Under the pieces are notes generated by a model that saw nothing but the letters and a program-made list of their open reading frames with translations, did no database searches and was not told the DNA's origin. From assembly GCF_009177065.1 (NCBI RefSeq), contig NZ_WEZF01000005.1, positions 62,001 to 126,000 of the forward strand: 64,000 bases of DNA, written 5' to 3'. This document shows, in pieces, positions 1 through 7,688 of this stretch. The stretch comes from Tautonia marina. Lineage in GTDB: Bacteria; Planctomycetota; Planctomycetia; Isosphaerales; Isosphaeraceae. The position numbers were made by a program, and so were the translations under genes. Positions within the stretch are counted from its first letter, which is position 1. Each line of letters opens with the position of its first letter.

Positions 1-908
1 GGCTCTCGGAAGTTGATGTTGTTGATGTCGCCACTGGTGCCGTTGGACATGATCCCCACGAAGGGAGGGTCGAGCCGGTCGGCGTCGAGCAACTCGGCAA
101 CCCGGTTCGCGAACATGCCGAAGTAGTCGGCCGACACCTCGCCACCGCGGGTCCCGCCGACGTAGTGGAGGGAGTAGTTCGCCAGGAGGGCGATCGGGCG
201 GCCGTCTCGGGATCGCGCGGAGAGGACCCAGACCTCCGGATCAATCGGCCCGGCCGGCTTGACGAGATCGGGACTGGCGGCCCCCGGATTCATCCGGACC
301 TTGTCGGTTCCGCCAAACGGGTTGGTGAGGGTGACTTCGGGCTTCAGGTGCCAGCGACGGTTGTGGACCTGGCGATCGTTCGATCCGGCTCCCCAGGCAA
401 CCTCGGCCGGTTCGAGGTTGTTGACCGCGCGTCGGACACCGTCGCTGATGCGGCGGGCGAGGAACTCGGGATAGCCCGGAACGGTGTCGCTCTGGAAGAC
501 CGGGGCACAGGTCGGGGCCGAGTGCGTATGGGTCGCCGAGATCAGGACGTGATCGGCCGGGATGCCGGTGGCGGCTTCGATCTGCTGCTTGGCGTCGAGG
601 ACCACTTCTCTCGGAATCATACAGAGATCGACCACGACGATGGCCAGGCGGTTGGTTCCGTCGTCAAGGACGAGGCAACGGGCATGCGTCTCGTCGTGAA
701 CGTTCGAGGCGAGCTGGTCCCTCATGTTGCCGTTGAGAGACGACCCCAGGGCGGGGGTGGTGTTGCTCGTCGCCGCCCCGGCGCGAAGGCCGACAGGCTC
801 GGCATCCTGGGCATTGATCGTCGAGGAGCCGACCAGCATCGAGGCCAGCGTAAGGCACGCAGCAAGGAGCCTTCGGGAAACCAACCGATCGGGGGGAATT
901 CTCGTCAT
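1..908 (-). CDS. Neutral/alkaline ceramidase-like secreted hydrolase (C-terminus cut by window edge)
   Basis: About 302 residues of the N-terminal part are visible; the frame runs off the left edge. The start is ATG at 908, preceded by an AGGA about 9 bases upstream. An N-terminal signal peptide is evident (RRLLAACLTLASMLVGSS, then INAQD), so the protein is exported. The zinc-ligand-like motif THTHSAP lies near residues 126-132, a second candidate ligand is in LHYVGG, and the segment NGTSGDINN resembles the active-site loop of neutral ceramidases (PF04734), which hydrolyse the amide bond of ceramide-like lipids. Planctomycetes carry many such paralogues whose real substrate is not known. Family assignment comes from these motifs; substrate is inference. 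Confidence 0.8.
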   Translation of the reverse strand, partial: MTRIPPDRLVSRRLLAACLTLASMLVGSSTINAQDAEPVGLRAGAATSNTTPALGSSLNGNMRDQLASNVHDETHARCLVLDDGTNRLAIVVVDLCMIPREVVLDAKQQIEAATGIPADHVLISATHTHSAPTCAPVFQSDTVPGYPEFLARRISDGVRRAVNNLEPAEVAWGAGSNDRQVHNRRWHLKPEVTLTNPFGGTDKVRMNPGAASPDLVKPAGPIDPEVWVLSARSRDGRPIALLANYSLHYVGGTRGGEVSADYFGMFANRVAELLDADRLDPPFVGIMSNGTSGDINNINFRE

Positions 909-1214
909 GGCATCGAATCCTGTCGACGTGGACAATCGAGGGGCGCGGGCGGTCCCGGACCACGAGGGCCAGTCTCCCGATGCCGGTCAAACGATGCAAG
1001 GCCCCGGACGCGGGATGCTGCGTTGAATCACGGGGGCCTGACGGGACCGCCGCATGGGGGACGGCGGCCGTCATCACCAAAGTCTCAGGGAGAAGGGCCG
1101 AATCGCCTGACCCTGGAGCGGCGGGAGGTTCGGCGGGAAGGATTTGGGAGCATCCCGCCGATCGGACGGAAGGCCGGACAGACGTGGAACTCGTCCGGCG
1201 CTTCGTGAGCGAGA
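909..1214. other. Intergenic stretch without a recognisable gene
   Basis: This 306-base gap holds the 5' region of the ceramidase-like gene and the region downstream of rpsN. Open frames here overlap on several strands, lack a convincing ribosome-binding site and look like shadows. No T-tailed hairpin was seen. Confidence 0.5.
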
Positions 1215-1484
1215 TTACCAGCTGGCCTTCTTCATGCCGGGGATCTTGCCTTCGTGGGCGAGCTGGCGGAGCATGATGCGGGAGATGCCAAACTTGCGGT
1301 AATTGCCGCGGGATCGGCCGGTCAGGGCGCACATCTTGCGGTGGCGGACCTTGCTCGAATTGCGGGGCAGGCGGGCCAGGGCGGCGTAGTCACCGGCTTC
1401 CTTGAGCTGCTTGCGCCGTTCGGCGTACTTGGCGATCAGCTCCTCGATCTTCTTCATCTTCTCGACGCTTGACTTCGAGGCCAT
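1215..1484 (-). CDS. rpsN: 30S ribosomal protein S14
   Basis: The 89-residue protein matches the short, zinc-independent (Cys-less) S14 type. It starts [20 protein letters not shown], has a basic core with [19 protein letters not shown] and [12 protein letters not shown], and ends [15 protein letters not shown], which is the standard S14 C-terminus. It binds 16S rRNA in the head of the small subunit. The ATG at 1484 is preceded by GGAGGG with 5-base spacing. It stands alone rather than inside the spc ribosomal operon, as is common for extra or relocated S14 genes. Whether another S14 gene exists in the genome cannot be seen here. Confidence 0.97.
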   Translation of the reverse strand: MASKSSVEKMKKIEELIAKYAERRKQLKEAGDYAALARLPRNSSKVRHRKMCALTGRSRGNYRKFGISRIMLRQLAHEGKIPGMKKASW

Positions 1485-1852
1485 CTCGGCCCTCCAACTC
1501 AGGACTCAGCGATACCCGGACCGGACCCGGAATTCCTCCCTCACGTTGGTCCGTGCAGGGGACCATCGACCGCGAGGCTTCGAATCAGACGATCATACCC
1601 GCCCGCAACGCCTTCCGGGAAGATGGTTCTTCTGCTTCCGTTCGATTTCGAATTGCCAAGGAGCGAGGGACGTGGGGCTCGTGGTGGATCGGAGCGACGT
1701 CAAGGGCGGTTCACGTTGGGGCGGCCGTCGTCTCAAGGATGCTCGCAAGGTCCAATCCGAAGGGAGCAGGGGGAATCCTCGGAGGGGACGTTGGACGCGG
1801 CTCTTCAGATCCGAGGGGCTTCGGGGGTGGCTGGGATGAGGGAATGGGTCGG
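1485..1852. other. Intergenic stretch upstream of rpsN
   Basis: This 368-base gap lies between the HGLTA-motif gene and rpsN, both on the minus strand. It should contain the rpsN promoter, but no clear -10/-35 pair could be assigned. Overlapping plus-strand frames have no ribosome-binding site and compositionally look like shadows. Confidence 0.45.
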
Positions 1853-3040
1853 TCAGGGTGAATTCGGGGTGTCTCGGGGGGTTCGGGGGGTGGTCTGCGG
1901 GGGGACGATCGCAGCGGACGGGGGGTTCGGATCGGTCCGCTCGGTGTCGGTGCGCCCCTCGGTGCGCGGTTCGGTGCGCTGAGAGACGGGGGAGGAAGGG
2001 TCGGAAGTGGTATTGCGGATCACCTGATCTGATTGGGGGTTATGACGATCGGCCGCCTCGGAATCGGGCCGCTGCGGGGGTTCGTTTCGAGATTCGAGGG
2101 GAGCCGGTTCGGGACGGGCTGGGGGCGGGGGAGGAACGAAGGCGGGGGCCTCGGAGCGTCGGGAAGTGGAGGCGTTCATAAGCTTCGCCTCGCGGGCGTC
2201 GTTCTTCGAACGTTCGGAGCGGAGGCGGGTCAAGGCATTGAGGGATTTGTGGAAGTCGCGGAAGGCGTCGCGTCGGTAGCGGTGGCGGAGCTGGCCGTCT
2301 TTCGACGTATCGACCAGGGCGGCGGTTTCGATGGCCTCGGCCTGGGGGGCGTCGACCTCGGCCCAGACGATCGGGCGGAGGGTTTCGAGCCGGGCGATCT
2401 GATCGTCGAGAAAGGGAATCAGACGGTCGGCGGCGGCGCGATCGCCGGGAACTTCGGAAAGGGGTTGGAAGGCCTTGGGGAAGGCGGCGGCCGCCTGATT
2501 CCAGACGAAGGCCGGCTCGCCCTCTGGGTCGTCCGGTGGGGTCGTACCGTGGCCGAGCAGGTTCATGGCGGCGATCAGGTCTCGGCCGCTCCAGCCTCGC
2601 CCCGAGATGATCGTCGCCCGCAACTGTCGCCACTGGCGGAGCATCCAGTCGATGCCGAAGGCGGATTCATAATACTCGTCGATCACGGTGTCGGGGTTGT
2701 TTTTGAGATCCTGTGCCTTGCGGCGCACGGCATGACGACGCTGCTCCTGCCAGTCCTTGAGTGCCTGCCGCGTGCCCGACTTCAGGCGAGCTTCCTCCGC
2801 ATCGACGCAGCGCAGATAACGCACATATTCGATGGCCGCCGACGCGATCAACGCCTCTTCCGGCGGCGTTTCCGGGAACGCCTTGGTCGTCCATTGCGCG
2901 ACGATGACTTCCATCCGCTCCCGCTCTTGCTCACTCAGCGGCCGTTTCGCGGTGAGGCCGTGCGTGATCGCGTTGGCGCTGGGTGGTTGCTGAGTTTCTT
3001 CAAAGTTCGGACCGCTCGTTTGCGAAAGGTGCGCGTTCAT
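1853..3040 (-). CDS. HGLTA-motif protein of unknown function
   Basis: This 395-residue protein starts at the ATG at 3040 (MNAHLSQTSG); the frame is open 44 codons further upstream, but that extension is low-complexity and arginine-rich. Near residue 24 it has NAITHGLTAKRPLS, which fits an NAxxHGLTAxx N-terminal motif that I recall from families of uncharacterised proteins numerous in planctomycetes. The middle (about 30-290) is charged and predicted helical, rich in Trp, Arg and Glu. The last 100 residues are proline-rich and disordered and include a four-residue period (RTEP, RTEG, RTDT) encoded by the 12-base GTGCGC repeat at 1950-1979. No catalytic motif was recognised and the function is unknown. 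Confidence 0.75.
   Translation of the reverse strand: MNAHLSQTSGPNFEETQQPPSANAITHGLTAKRPLSEQERERMEVIVAQWTTKAFPETPPEEALIASAAIEYVRYLRCVDAEEARLKSGTRQALKDWQEQRRHAVRRKAQDLKNNPDTVIDEYYESAFGIDWMLRQWRQLRATIISGRGWSGRDLIAAMNLLGHGTTPPDDPEGEPAFVWNQAAAAFPKAFQPLSEVPGDRAAADRLIPFLDDQIARLETLRPIVWAEVDAPQAEAIETAALVDTSKDGQLRHRYRRDAFRDFHKSLNALTRLRSERSKNDAREAKLMNASTSRRSEAPAFVPPPPPARPEPAPLESRNEPPQRPDSEAADRHNPQSDQVIRNTTSDPSSPVSQRTEPRTEGRTDTERTDPNPPSAAIVPPQTTPRTPRDTPNSP
1950..1979. repeat. Triple GTGCGC box, 12-base period (cluster 1)
   Basis: GTGCGC occurs at 1950, 1962 and 1974, exactly 12 bases apart, inside the 3' part of the HGLTA-motif gene, where it encodes an RTxx tetrapeptide period on the minus strand. The same arrangement occurs three times in the gap at 27.9-28.2 kb. 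Confidence 0.7.
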
Positions 3041-3404
3041 GGTGCTGCCGCCTCGATTCGAAGGGTGCGAGGGTGACTCTCGGTGCGTCTGAATTCGTGC
3101 TCGACCCGCGTTTCGTTCCGCTGTGCATGACGAGGGACGGACAGTCGGAGCGGACCAGGATCGAGCGGACACTTGATATCATCGTGAAAATCGAGGGGCG
3201 TAGTCACTTTTTCCTGGTTGTGAGGCGGGTGTCGAGCAGTTCGGACATGGTTGCCTCAAGTGCCCGCGTTTCTCCCGGATTTCGCTTGCCCGATCCCAAG
3301 AAACCCGAGAAAATCAAACGAGTGGATGGGGTTATACGGACGAACAGAAGTGTTTCAACACGGAATTTCGTCCGCCTCCTTTTGGTGAGGCCGGGGCTCG
3401 ACAT
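3041..3404. other. Divergent intergenic region
   Basis: This 364-base gap separates the minus-strand HGLTA-motif gene from the plus-strand hypothetical gene at 3405. It is less GC-rich near 3290-3370 and probably contains both promoters. No gene, tRNA or structured RNA could be supported. Confidence 0.4.
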
Positions 3405-3803
3405 GTGGTTCGGACGTTCGCGAGTTTCGTATGGGATGTCCCTATCCCGGCCGACGACCACGCGCCGTTTGCACGGCCTGCGGTCGAAGAGTTCGTCGCG
3501 GCGCTCTGTGCGGCAGGGCTGGACGTGACACCGCCGGAGGATGAGCAGTACGCCTGGGGCTTCGCCTGCCGGCTGCCCCACCTGCGGATCGACTGCCAGA
3601 TCGGCTTGGTCGGGGGTGAGCAGGAGCGTTGGCTGCTGGCCTGCTACCCCTGGCGCGGATGGGCGGACTGGTGGCGGGGCCGGTGGCGGGAAGACGAACA
3701 GGGACAGTTCGTGGAGGTGGCCGACGCCGTCTTACGAACGGACGGGCGGGTAGCCGACCTGCAATGGTATACCCCGCAGGAGTGGGACCGAGTCGACCCA
3801 TGA
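3405..3803 (+). CDS. Hypothetical protein, Trp-rich, 132 residues
   Basis: The frame opens with GTG at 3405, with a GGGG tract about 8 bases upstream, and runs to a TGA at 3801. The product is acidic and tryptophan-rich (YPWRGWADWWRGRWRED near 81-97), without signal peptide or membrane segment. It has a regular alpha/beta look: ASFVWDVPIPADD at the N-terminus, a conserved-looking LRIDCQIGL strand, and QWYTPQEWD near the end. I do not recognise the family. Codon-position GC bias fits real coding sequence, and hairpins follow it. A function is not assigned. Confidence 0.6.
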   Translation: MVRTFASFVWDVPIPADDHAPFARPAVEEFVAALCAAGLDVTPPEDEQYAWGFACRLPHLRIDCQIGLVGGEQERWLLACYPWRGWADWWRGRWREDEQGQFVEVADAVLRTDGRVADLQWYTPQEWDRVDP

Positions 3804-3810
3804 GTGAATG

Positions 3811-3835
3811 CAGTTCATGGCCTCCCCATGAACTG
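3811..3835. repeat. Short palindrome downstream of the 3405-3803 gene
   Basis: Perfect 10-base arms CAGTTCATGG (3811-3820) and CCATGAACTG (3826-3835) are separated by 5 bases, starting 8 bases after the stop codon. It lacks a T-run, so it is either a weak terminator or one of the local palindromes of this island. Confidence 0.5.
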
Positions 3836-3943
3836 AATGGGGAAAGATACGGCTGGGTGGTACTCTTGACTTCACCAGGGCTCGGAAGGCTCTGCCGAGA
3901 CGACCCGCGACCGAATCGTTCGTCGATGGAACCACGCGGGTGG

Positions 3944-3969
3944 CCCGGACAACTTCCGAGTTGTCCGGG
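3944..3969. repeat. REP-like palindrome, CCCGGACAAC type, copy A
   Basis: Arms CCCGGACAACT (3944-3954) and AGTTGTCCGGG (3959-3969) form an 11-base perfect stem with a TCCG loop. The same arm sequence recurs at 4053-4079, so this is a repeated palindromic element rather than a unique terminator. Confidence 0.7.
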
Positions 3970-4010
3970 TCGCGCAGCGACGAGAGGCGTTCAGAAGAAG
4001 CCGAGCATCA

Positions 4011-4176
4011 TTGACAGGCGACGCGGTGTCTTCGGCCTCCTGCGGCTGCGCCGCCCGGACAACGTGCCGTTGTCCGGGCCACCCGGCGAAATGACACAAG
4101 GTTTTCAGGGGACGCAGAGATTGACTGATCGGCGAGTCATGATCGTCGGCCTCCTATGGCTGCGCAGCCTCGACAA
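4011..4176. repeat. Degenerate direct repeat, offset about 110 bases
   Basis: The segment 4011-4063 (starting TTGACAGGCG, ending CGCCCGGACAAC) is repeated in degenerate form at 4121-4176 (starting TTGACTGATC, ending GCCTCGACAAC). Both copies carry the shared core TCGGCCTCCT followed by GGCTGCGC. The stretch 3804-4237 carries no convincing gene and is essentially made of these repeats and palindromes. Confidence 0.55.
4053..4079. repeat. REP-like palindrome, CCCGGACAAC type, copy B
   Basis: Arms GCCCGGACAAC (4053-4063) and GTTGTCCGGGC (4069-4079) form an 11-base perfect stem with loop GTGCC. It shares its arm sequence with the copy at 3944-3969 but has a different loop. Confidence 0.7.
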
Positions 4177-4237
4177 CGACGGGTGACCGGGGCAAAGCGC
4201 ACGTCACCCGACCACACCGCAGTCTGGAGGACGGTTC

Positions 4238-4642
4238 ATGCGTCTTCGAAGAGGGGTTCTTGGGGCCTTACTCGGGGTAATACTGATCGCCCTCGGCCTT
4301 GCGGCTGAGCGAGAACGCCGCATGCATACCCAGCGTGATCGGAGCGTTCTCCGTGAAGTCGCGCACTGGCGAATGGCCGCCAAGTTGCTCCGAGAACGCG
4401 AGCACTGCCTGGAGCAGGTTCGCCTCCGGACTCCTTACGATCGGGTCGAAAGGGGGCGGGTTTGCAGTTCACTAGGCTACACCTTCACACGTTGGGATCT
4501 TGACAACGATGACGTGTACTTGTTCGAGGATTGGCAGGAGGAAGCGGCGGGGCACGTGAGTACCGCTGACTTCCTCATTCGCAAAGCCGAGGCACTTGCT
4601 GGAGGGCGGCTTGCCATCGAACGTCGCATGATCTGGCCGTGA
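4238..4642 (+). CDS. Small single-pass membrane or exported hypothetical protein
   Basis: The 134-residue product starts at ATG 4238 with a GGAGG box 7 bases upstream (GGAGGACGGTTC then ATG). Residues 5-22 form a hydrophobic segment (GVLGALLGVILIALGLAA) preceded by arginines and followed by a charged region, giving a signal anchor with the bulk outside the cytoplasm. The soluble part contains two cysteines (EHCLEQV and GRVCSSLGY) and the pattern HWRMAAKLLRE, seen in small planctomycete proteins of unknown role. It lies between palindromic repeats and faces argS convergently. No function is proposed. Confidence 0.65.
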   Translation: MRLRRGVLGALLGVILIALGLAAERERRMHTQRDRSVLREVAHWRMAAKLLREREHCLEQVRLRTPYDRVERGRVCSSLGYTFTRWDLDNDDVYLFEDWQEEAAGHVSTADFLIRKAEALAGGRLAIERRMIWP

Positions 4643-4706
4643 ATGGCGGCGGCCGGGTGGCACTCTACCGGCGGGTTGGCACTGGCGGATGAAAGGTGCT
4701 AATATC

Positions 4707-4770
4707 TGGGTGTTACTGGCTCTGCCAGTGCTCCGGTCCGGCCCGGCACTGGCAGAGCCAGTGGCACCCA
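4707..4770. repeat. Long inverted repeat between convergent genes
   Basis: Twenty-four-base arms (4707-4730 and 4747-4770) match except at two positions, with the shared core ACTGGCTCTGCCAGTG and a 16-base loop. The core is itself partly palindromic. It lies between the stop of the 4238 gene and the stop of argS and may act as a bidirectional terminator, although no T-run is present. It resembles a dispersed REP-type element. Confidence 0.75.
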
Positions 4771-4835
4771 GCATTCGATTGAGACATGAGCACGCGCACA
4801 CAATAACATAAAGGCGGCTCCGATGCTTGATAGCC

Positions 4836-6692
4836 TTACATGCGATCGACAACGTCGATGCCAAGGACGTTGAGGCCGAAGGCGAGGGTGCGGCCGGTGA
4901 GGTCGCAGAGGGCGAGGCGGCTGGAGCGGCGCTCGGGGGATTCGGCCTTGAGGACGGGGCATTGCTCGAAGAAGGAGCTGAAGTCGTTGGCGAGGCCGAA
5001 GAGGTAGTCGGTCAGGATGTTCGGCTTCAGTTCCGAGGCGGCGGTGTCGAGGGTCTCGGGAAGGCGGACGAGGGTCAGGGCGAGGGATCGCTCGGCGGGA
5101 TGGGTGAGGAGGATGGGGGGAACGGCGGAGCGGATTGCCTCGGGGGTGGTTTCGCCTTTGCGGAAGATGGAGCGGGTGCGGGCGTAGGCGTATTGAAGAT
5201 AGGTGGCGGTGTTGCCGGTCATGGCGACCATCTTGTCGAGGTCGAAGACGTAGTCGCTGAGCCGGTTCTGCGACAGGTCGGCATATTTGACGGCGCCGAT
5301 GCCGACGACCTCTGCGACGCGGGAGCGTTCGTCGTCGGAGAGGTCGGGGCTGTTGGCGTTGACGACCTCGCGGGCCTTGGCGACGGCCTCGTCGAGCAGG
5401 GATTCAAGGCCGACAACGTCGCCGGATCGGGTCTTGAAGGGGCGGCGATCGGCGCCGAGGATGGTGCCGAAGGCGACGTGGTCGAAGCGGACGTCGGCGA
5501 ATCCCCAGCGTTTGGCCACGTCGAAGACCTGCTTGAAGTGGTCTCCCTGGCGGCTGTCGACGACGTAGAGCAGGCGATCGGCGTGGAACTCGTCCTCGCA
5601 GTATTTGACCTTGGCCAGGTCGCTGGTGGCATAGGTGAAAGCGCCGTCACGTTTCTGGACGATCATCGGGGCCTTGGTGGCCTTGGTGAAGACGACGGTC
5701 GCCCCTTCGCTGGGTTCGGCGAGCCCCTTGGCCTTCAGGTCGTCGACCACGGCGGGGAGCATGGTGTCGTAGAAGCTCTCGCCGAGCTGAACATCAAAAC
5801 GAACGCCGAGGCGCTCGTAAATGCCTTCGAGAGCGCCGAGGCAATGGGGCATGAACTGCTCCCAGAGCTGGCGGTTCTCGGGGTCGCCGGCATGGAGCTT
5901 CGCGGTTTCATCGCGGGATTGCTCGACGACGGATTTCCCTTCAGCAACGGTTGACTCGATCTCGGAGCGGGAGAGGCCGGAATCGCCGAGGAGCTTGGCG
6001 AACAGGGCGTCGGCCTCGTCGGCCTTGCCTTCGGCTTCGAGGGCGCGGACCTTGTCGAGCTTCGGGCCGAGATCCTCAGCGAGCTTCATCTTCGAGGCGG
6101 CCAGGCGATAGAGGCGGGCGAGTTCGCCAACGGGGTCGCGGTCGTAGGCATCGGGGTCGCGGTGGTGCTTCCATCCCCAGAGGATCTGGCCGAACTGGAG
6201 GCCCCAATCGCCCAGGTGGTTGTCGCGGATGACCTTGTGACCGAGGCAGCTAAGGAGCCGGGCCAGGCTTTCGCCGATGACGGTGGAGCGGATGTGGCCG
6301 ACGTGCATCGGCTTGGCAACGTTCGGCGAGGAGTAGTCGATGATGATCGACTCAGGAGCTTCGACGGGTTCGACGCCGAGCCGGTCATCGTTCAGAAGGG
6401 TTACGAGAACCTCCGACAGCCATTCCGAGCGCAGGCGGACGTTGAGGAAGCCGGGGCCGGCGATCTCGGGGGGATCGGCGATGGGATCAAGCTGGACCCG
6501 ATCGGCGACCTGGGCGGCGAGTTCGCGGGGGTTTTGCTTTGCGCGCTTGGCCGCGGCCATGCAGCCGTTGGCCTGGTAGTCGCCGAATTTGGGGTCGGTG
6601 CTCGGGCGAACGGCCTGGGCGAATTCGTCGGGGGAGACTCCCTCGGGAGCGGCGTCGGCAAACGCTCGGCGGAGGCGCATCAAGACGTTCAT
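4836..6692 (-). CDS. argS: Arginyl-tRNA synthetase
   Basis: This class I aminoacyl-tRNA synthetase charges tRNA-Arg. From the ATG at 6692 it is 618 residues, within the family's usual range of about 550-640. The HIGH signature is in SSPNVAKPMHVGHIRSTVIG, the upstream N-terminal Arg-S additional domain is present, and a KMSKS-like position is in PFKTRSGDVV. The C-terminal anticodon-binding (DALR) domain includes YLQYAYARTRSIFRK and ends LGIDVVDRM. The frame is open 59 codons further upstream, but that part overlaps rsfS and is proline/arginine-rich noise. It lies 43 bases behind rsfS on the same strand, so the two are probably co-transcribed. Confidence 0.97.
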   Translation of the reverse strand: MNVLMRLRRAFADAAPEGVSPDEFAQAVRPSTDPKFGDYQANGCMAAAKRAKQNPRELAAQVADRVQLDPIADPPEIAGPGFLNVRLRSEWLSEVLVTLLNDDRLGVEPVEAPESIIIDYSSPNVAKPMHVGHIRSTVIGESLARLLSCLGHKVIRDNHLGDWGLQFGQILWGWKHHRDPDAYDRDPVGELARLYRLAASKMKLAEDLGPKLDKVRALEAEGKADEADALFAKLLGDSGLSRSEIESTVAEGKSVVEQSRDETAKLHAGDPENRQLWEQFMPHCLGALEGIYERLGVRFDVQLGESFYDTMLPAVVDDLKAKGLAEPSEGATVVFTKATKAPMIVQKRDGAFTYATSDLAKVKYCEDEFHADRLLYVVDSRQGDHFKQVFDVAKRWGFADVRFDHVAFGTILGADRRPFKTRSGDVVGLESLLDEAVAKAREVVNANSPDLSDDERSRVAEVVGIGAVKYADLSQNRLSDYVFDLDKMVAMTGNTATYLQYAYARTRSIFRKGETTPEAIRSAVPPILLTHPAERSLALTLVRLPETLDTAASELKPNILTDYLFGLANDFSSFFEQCPVLKAESPERRSSRLALCDLTGRTLAFGLNVLGIDVVDRM

Positions 6693-6735
6693 GGGTGGCA
6701 ATCGCGTCCGGGAGAGGCGGGAGGGTCGCAGCGGG

Positions 6736-7284
6736 TCAGGCCGAGGGCTGGTCGGGAGCGGTCGAAGCCGAGGAGGAGTCGTCCGGTTGCTCATTCCACT
6801 CGATCCGGGGGGCATCGCCCCAGATGTCCTCGATGGAATAGAACTCTCGGGCGTCTTCGGAGAAGACATGGACGACGAAATCGCCGTAGTCGATCAGGGT
6901 CCAGCGGCCTTCCTCGGACCCTTCGATGCCGAGTTTGAACTCCTTGCGCTGCTTCATCTCGTGATCGATTTCCGAGATGATCGCGTTGAGTTGTCGGCGA
7001 GACGGCGCGGTGATCACCACGAAGTAATCGAACAACGGGGTGGACTGGCGCAGGTCGAGCAAGACGACATCGCGGGCGCGATTTTCGTGGGCAATCCGGG
7101 CGCAGACCTTGGCCAGCGCGAGGGCCGCTTCCTGGCGTTCGGGACTTGATCGAGAGACCGTGGCGGGGTCGATCTCGTCCTGAACGTCGTGGTATCGAGC
7201 CCGGCGCGGGAGGACCGGAAATTCCTCTCGGAGCGATTCCTCGTCGGGCGAGCCTTCAGGATGGGGAGAGTTGGTGTCGGGCAT
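6736..7284 (-). CDS. rsfS: Ribosome silencing factor RsfS
   Basis: The core spans about residues 55-160 of 182 and carries the RsfS/Iojap pattern: RARDVVLLDLRQSTPLFDYF, then VITAPSRRQLNAIISEI and WTLIDYGDFVVHVFSEDARE, ending YSIEDIWGDAPRI. RsfS binds ribosomal protein L14 and blocks subunit joining when nutrients are short. The protein has acidic extensions at both ends compared with the roughly 110-residue minimal family. ATG 7284 (MPDTNSPHPEG) is chosen; the frame is open upstream, but that sequence is not conserved in character. It precedes argS by 43 bases. Confidence 0.95.
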   Translation of the reverse strand: MPDTNSPHPEGSPDEESLREEFPVLPRRARYHDVQDEIDPATVSRSSPERQEAALALAKVCARIAHENRARDVVLLDLRQSTPLFDYFVVITAPSRRQLNAIISEIDHEMKQRKEFKLGIEGSEEGRWTLIDYGDFVVHVFSEDAREFYSIEDIWGDAPRIEWNEQPDDSSSASTAPDQPSA

Positions 7285-7688
7285 GGGTGCTCGGGAATGG
7301 GCTCGGATCAGCCGAGCGATGGAGGAGACCGATCGGGTCGCCGGGATCCGCTCTCTATCGACCCGGAACTCCCTGTTCCGGTTCGTGCAATACATTGATT
7401 CTACCAGGCGAGGCGGCTCTCGACCACGGCCGGACCCCCTGAGCATGGGTCTCGGTTCGGAAAAAGTTTGGGTGTTTTGTGACTAAGGGTCGGTTGAATC
7501 TCGATAGTGAAGTTAAGGGCCGAGGAACGATGACCACGATTCGTCGGTTCCAGACGCCTTTGATCCTTGGTCTAGCACCGTTGCAACGCGAGCACGTGCG
7601 CTCTCGGAACGATTTCGAATCGTCGCCGGGAGACTTGTCCCGCGAACTTGAACCACCTGTTGTGTCACACACCCTGGAGAGAAGTCGA
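7285..7688. other. Divergent intergenic region, partly AT-richer
   Basis: This 404-base gap separates rsfS from the plus-strand gene at 7689. The stretch 7460-7530 is noticeably poorer in GC and is a likely promoter area. An in-frame ATG at 7530 with GAGG 4 bases upstream could be an alternative start of the downstream gene. No separate gene is supported. Confidence 0.4.

Noticed and set aside
165-1208. Long plus-strand frame opposite the ceramidase-like gene
   Set aside because: It is antisense to a gene with clear family motifs; its translation is Gly/Arg-rich without motifs, as expected for a shadow frame in GC-rich DNA.
2033-3076. 347-codon plus-strand frame opposite the HGLTA-motif gene
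   Set aside because: Gly/Val-rich, no ribosome-binding site, and complementary to a better-supported gene.
4827-5954. 375-codon plus-strand frame opposite argS
   Set aside because: argS is certain; the opposite frame is low-complexity (Gly/Glu/Val/Asp) and is a shadow.
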